Assembly (NCBI GenBank): GCA_013002025.1
Contig: JABDKW010000030.1
Location: forward strand, 1 to 54,117
Reading direction: 5' to 3'
DNA: 54,117 bases
Source: Gammaproteobacteria bacterium
Lineage (GTDB): Bacteria; Pseudomonadota; Gammaproteobacteria; Arenicellales; Arenicellaceae
Program-made: the position numbers and the translations under genes
Notes under the pieces: model-generated
The model's database searches: none
Seen by the model: the letters and a program-made list of their open reading frames with translations, nothing else
Told to the model about the DNA's origin: nothing
In this document: positions 51,576 to 54,117 of the stretch, in pieces
How positions within the stretch are numbered: the first letter of the stretch is position 1
How the letters are laid out: every line of letters starts with the position of its first letter

Positions 51576-54109
51576 AGTTTTTGTTCGACAGTAACACGAG
51601 TCAAGAGCGACAGGACACAAAGGAACTCTTTGCGCGTTTAGAAGAAGCTGAACGTGAGGCTGGCTTAACAGAGGCAGCTCTTGAAGCCGACTTGCTGGCA
51701 TTGATAGCGAAATTAGCGAAAGAGTTTGATTTTCTGGAAGAGGATGGTCAATTCAAAGATAGTGTGGTTCAATTGCTAACCCGCCTCATTCAAGAGAGTG
51801 GCCTTTTTTCTCCTTCTCAACTCTCCACAGATATTTTCATTGATGATGTCGTTCTCGATGCGAAGAATCGAGCTTCGATGTTGCGTAAAATATCATTGAA
51901 CCAACATGCGGAACGAAACCGACAATCTGCGCGCTCATTAATTGCCAATGCTTGCACCGCGTTATTAAATCGAGTGCCAGAGGGCATTATTCAAGGATCA
52001 AAACCTGAAAGCCTCGTATTTGAAATCAGCTTAATTGATGTCATGGCTGAACCAGAGAATTTGGTTGAGGAGCTCATCGCCGAATTCAATGCAAATGCGA
52101 TCAGTAGCTCGGCGCTGTTTTTTAATCTAAGGGAACAGCTCTCGAGGAATCTTGACTACATCGAGAAAAATATCCGCAAGAATGTACGACCAAAGGACTT
52201 AAAGAAAGACTTCTCATCGAGAGAATTGGTGGAGCTCTATTTAAAGGATACGTCCTTTGAATCTATCCTCTCACTACGGATTCCCTTTGTACTTCCACAA
52301 AAAGCTCGATTTGAGCATATGCACATTGTAGCTGGAACGGGGCACGGGAAAACGCAGACCCTGCAATACATAATCTCTAAGGATTTAGATCAAGTCCTTG
52401 CAGGGCAAATGGGTTTTGCGGTCATCGACTCTCAGGGAGATTTAATTAAAGAAGTATTAAAACGCAAAGCGATTAATCAGCTTGATGAGCGAGTTGTACT
52501 GATCGACCCGCACGATGTAGAAAACTTACCAGCACTAAATCTGTTCGATATCGGCTTGGCTAGCCAAGCTGGCAAGGACCCAGTAAAAAAAGCGAAGATT
52601 TTTAATGCTACCGTAAATCTATACACCTATATATTCACCGCCCTGTTAGGCGCCGAACTCAGCCAAAAACAGAGCGTTATTTTTGCGTATTTAGCAAAGA
52701 TGATGATGGTAATACCCGACGCAAATATTCATACCCTAAGACAGCTGGCTGAATCGGGTAGTGAACATCGTTTCAAAGACTATTACGACAAGCTCGACGC
52801 CAATACTCGACATTTTTTTGAAACAGAGTTCTTTTCACGAAACTTTTCTGCAACTAGAAAACAAGTTATGAACAGACTCTGGGGTGTTTTATCTAACGAT
52901 ACTTTTGAAGGGATGTTCAGTGCCAAGAAAAATAAAATAGATATGTTTGAGGCTATGAACGAGGGAAAAATAGTCCTCATAAACACCGCGAAAGACTTTT
53001 TGGAACCGGAGCGATGTTCGACATTTGGTCGATTCTTCATTGCTTTGATTGCGCAAGCCGCGCTTTCAAGAAGCTTGTTATCAAAGAAAAAGCGTACCCC
53101 GTTCTTTGTTTTCATTGATGAGGCTCACGATTACTTTGATGAAAAGATCGAGGATATTGCGAATCAGGCACGAAAATATAATGTTGGCCTCACACTCAGT
53201 CACCAAAATTTGGATCAAGCAAACGCCAAGCTAAGAGCCAACATCACCAGTAGTACAAGCATTAAATTAGCCGGTGGCGTAAGTGCCAAAGATGCGCAGG
53301 CAATGGCGCATGACATGCGGGCAAAATCAGAGTTTATCTTGAGCGCGACTAAGACAAAAAAATCTGCTCAGTTTGCATGCTTCGTGAAAAACCTAACTCC
53401 TAGCCCAGTGCTCATAGAGATTCCGTTTGGCTCCCTTGAAGCATTACCGAAAGCGTCGAAGAAAGAACGCAGAGCATTTCTCGAGCGGAATCGGCAAAGG
53501 GTTTCTCAACGTAACGAAACTGCCGAGTTGGACTTAGTGACTCCAGCTGATGAACATAACACCGCAAAACCATCGAGCCAAAAGTCTGATTCTTCGAATC
53601 AACTAGACCAGCCACTAAGTGGTCGAGGTGGTAAAAGGCATCGACAGCTCCAAAACGAACTCAAAAAGATGGGTGAGGGTGCGGGGTTTCATGTCACTAT
53701 CGAAAGACCGATAAAGTCAAAGGCCAATAAATTACTTGGTCACGTCGACGTCTATCTGGAACGCCAGGAGCTGAAAATAGCAATCGAAGTCAGTGTTTCA
53801 ACAGACCCAGCTCATGAGCTTGGTAATATACAGAAATGCGTTCAAGCAGGTTGCTTTGACTACATAATTTGCATCAGTGAAGATGCGCGCAAACTGGAAA
53901 GCTTAGAACGACTAATCAAGGATCAGGAAAACTTTTCATCAGACACAGTGATGTTGTCGACTTTTGAGAAGGTTAGCTCCCTGCTTCTCAAATTAGGCAA
54001 ACCGGAGGGTGGGGTTCATGGCTATGAGGTCAACACAGCATGGCCAGAAGGGCGAGGATTCACTGCTGCGCAAAGAGAAATGATTTACAGACTCGTTCTA
54101 AATCTCTAG
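51569..54109 (+). CDS. HerA/TraG-type ATPase with predicted C-terminal nuclease-like domain
   Basis: An 846-residue protein. Residues 1-240 are helical and unique. The motor follows: Walker A near 256 (MHIVAGTGHGKTQTLQYI), FAVIDSQGDLIKEVL, and Walker B near 513 (FFVFIDEAHDYFDEKIEDIA) with LTLSHQNLDQANAKLRANI as sensor. After a Ser/Gln-rich linker (about 640-680), residues 690-790 read LLGHVDVYLERQELKIAIEV then SVSTDPAHELGNIQKCVQ, with Asp and Glu placed as in PD-(D/E)xK nucleases. The gene ends eight bases before the window edge. A translocase fused to a nuclease suggests DNA degradation or processing rather than simple transfer. Confidence 0.82.
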   Translation: MLKFLFDSNTSQERQDTKELFARLEEAEREAGLTEAALEADLLALIAKLAKEFDFLEEDGQFKDSVVQLLTRLIQESGLFSPSQLSTDIFIDDVVLDAKNRASMLRKISLNQHAERNRQSARSLIANACTALLNRVPEGIIQGSKPESLVFEISLIDVMAEPENLVEELIAEFNANAISSSALFFNLREQLSRNLDYIEKNIRKNVRPKDLKKDFSSRELVELYLKDTSFESILSLRIPFVLPQKARFEHMHIVAGTGHGKTQTLQYIISKDLDQVLAGQMGFAVIDSQGDLIKEVLKRKAINQLDERVVLIDPHDVENLPALNLFDIGLASQAGKDPVKKAKIFNATVNLYTYIFTALLGAELSQKQSVIFAYLAKMMMVIPDANIHTLRQLAESGSEHRFKDYYDKLDANTRHFFETEFFSRNFSATRKQVMNRLWGVLSNDTFEGMFSAKKNKIDMFEAMNEGKIVLINTAKDFLEPERCSTFGRFFIALIAQAALSRSLLSKKKRTPFFVFIDEAHDYFDEKIEDIANQARKYNVGLTLSHQNLDQANAKLRANITSSTSIKLAGGVSAKDAQAMAHDMRAKSEFILSATKTKKSAQFACFVKNLTPSPVLIEIPFGSLEALPKASKKERRAFLERNRQRVSQRNETAELDLVTPADEHNTAKPSSQKSDSSNQLDQPLSGRGGKRHRQLQNELKKMGEGAGFHVTIERPIKSKANKLLGHVDVYLERQELKIAIEVSVSTDPAHELGNIQKCVQAGCFDYIICISEDARKLESLERLIKDQENFSSDTVMLSTFEKVSSLLLKLGKPEGGVHGYEVNTAWPEGRGFTAAQREMIYRLVLNL

Positions 54110-54117
54110 TGGAAATC

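Larger units (their letters stand above)
35882..54117. mobile_element. Integrated genetic element at tRNA-Met, right end outside the window
   Basis: From the tRNA onward the sequence is visibly richer in A/T than the preceding 35 kb, with a different codon style. It carries one tyrosine and two serine recombinase genes, several small HTH proteins, a TIR-like and a PIN-like protein, RadC and RuvC-like proteins, and two DNA-translocase ATPases. No relaxase, VirB4 or pilus gene is visible within 18 kb, so it cannot be called a conjugative element from this window. It could be a mobilisable island, a phage-related satellite or a composite of nested insertions. Confidence 0.8.

Noticed and set aside
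1-54117. CRISPR array
   Set aside because: No regularly spaced direct repeats of the required length were seen on either strand, and no cas genes were found.
35882-54117. Insertion sequence or DDE transposase in the element
   Set aside because: No transposase frame or terminal inverted repeats with target duplication were recognised; the 29-base repeat encloses only promoter DNA.

Overview
The window looks like chromosomal DNA of a marine-type gammaproteobacterium. Supporting this are a complete cbb3 oxidase operon under an FNR/Anr box, a TonB-dependent receptor beside a TPR-sulfotransferase, osmolyte-type demethylation genes and gammaproteobacterial-style codon use. The genus cannot be fixed from the sequence. 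About 36 kb of moderately GC-rich core chromosome is followed, from a tRNA-Met gene onward, by a visibly AT-richer integrated element that runs off the right edge.

Bases 1-8703: the end of an acyl-CoA dehydrogenase gene, a decayed stub of an alpha-methylacyl-CoA racemase gene, a VOC-fold protein, then ccoN-ccoO-ccoQ-ccoP, a small membrane protein, ccoG-ccoH-ccoI-ccoS. This is a full set for building and copper-loading a high-affinity oxidase. It is preceded by a perfect TTGAT-N4-ATCAA site.

Bases 8764-18912 (all minus strand): a redox cluster I cannot match to a named pathway. In transcription order it encodes a small periplasmic multiheme cytochrome, a protein joining two cyclic-nucleotide-binding-like domains to four ferredoxin-type iron-sulfur motifs, a cytochrome b-like membrane protein, a membrane-anchored decaheme cytochrome with a cytoplasmic Cys-rich domain, a pentaheme cytochrome, an outer-membrane beta-barrel, and a membrane-tethered FAD/2Fe-2S NAD(P)H reductase. 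Together these could move electrons between cytoplasmic pyridine nucleotide, the quinone/b-heme level, the periplasm and possibly the outer membrane. A near-consensus FNR site lies upstream of the first gene, so low-oxygen expression is likely.

Bases 19121-35632: ordinary accessory chromosome. It holds a GDSL esterase, an exported unknown, a dimethylglycine/sarcosine dehydrogenase-like flavoenzyme, an acyltransferase-3/SGNH protein, a 4-hydroxyproline-betaine 2-epimerase-like enzyme with an ornithine-cyclodeaminase-family reductase, a lipoprotein hydrolase, a TonB receptor, a TPR-sulfotransferase, a DUF547 protein and a second sulfotransferase.

Bases 35805-54117: an element apparently integrated at the 3' end of tRNA-Met(CAT). 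It carries a tyrosine integrase, an excisionase-like HTH, a TIR-like protein facing a PIN-like protein (probable defence cargo), a second small HTH, a catalytic-domain-less serine recombinase, an XRE regulator, a peptidoglycan-binding lipoprotein and a complete serine recombinase. These are followed by a rightward module: a P-loop ATPase, an XRE regulator, a RuvC-like protein, a RadC/JAB protein, a TraG/HerA-type ATPase, a large SH3/multi-TM protein, a small protein, and a second HerA/TraG-type ATPase with a predicted C-terminal nuclease-like domain. Four promoter regions in the element share an A-tract followed by CGCCCCCTA. In three of them the start codon lies 41-42 bases from the first base of that box, which suggests a shared regulator and leaderless transcripts. 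No relaxase or mating-pore gene is visible, so how the element moves, or whether this module is a defence or DNA-processing machine, is open.
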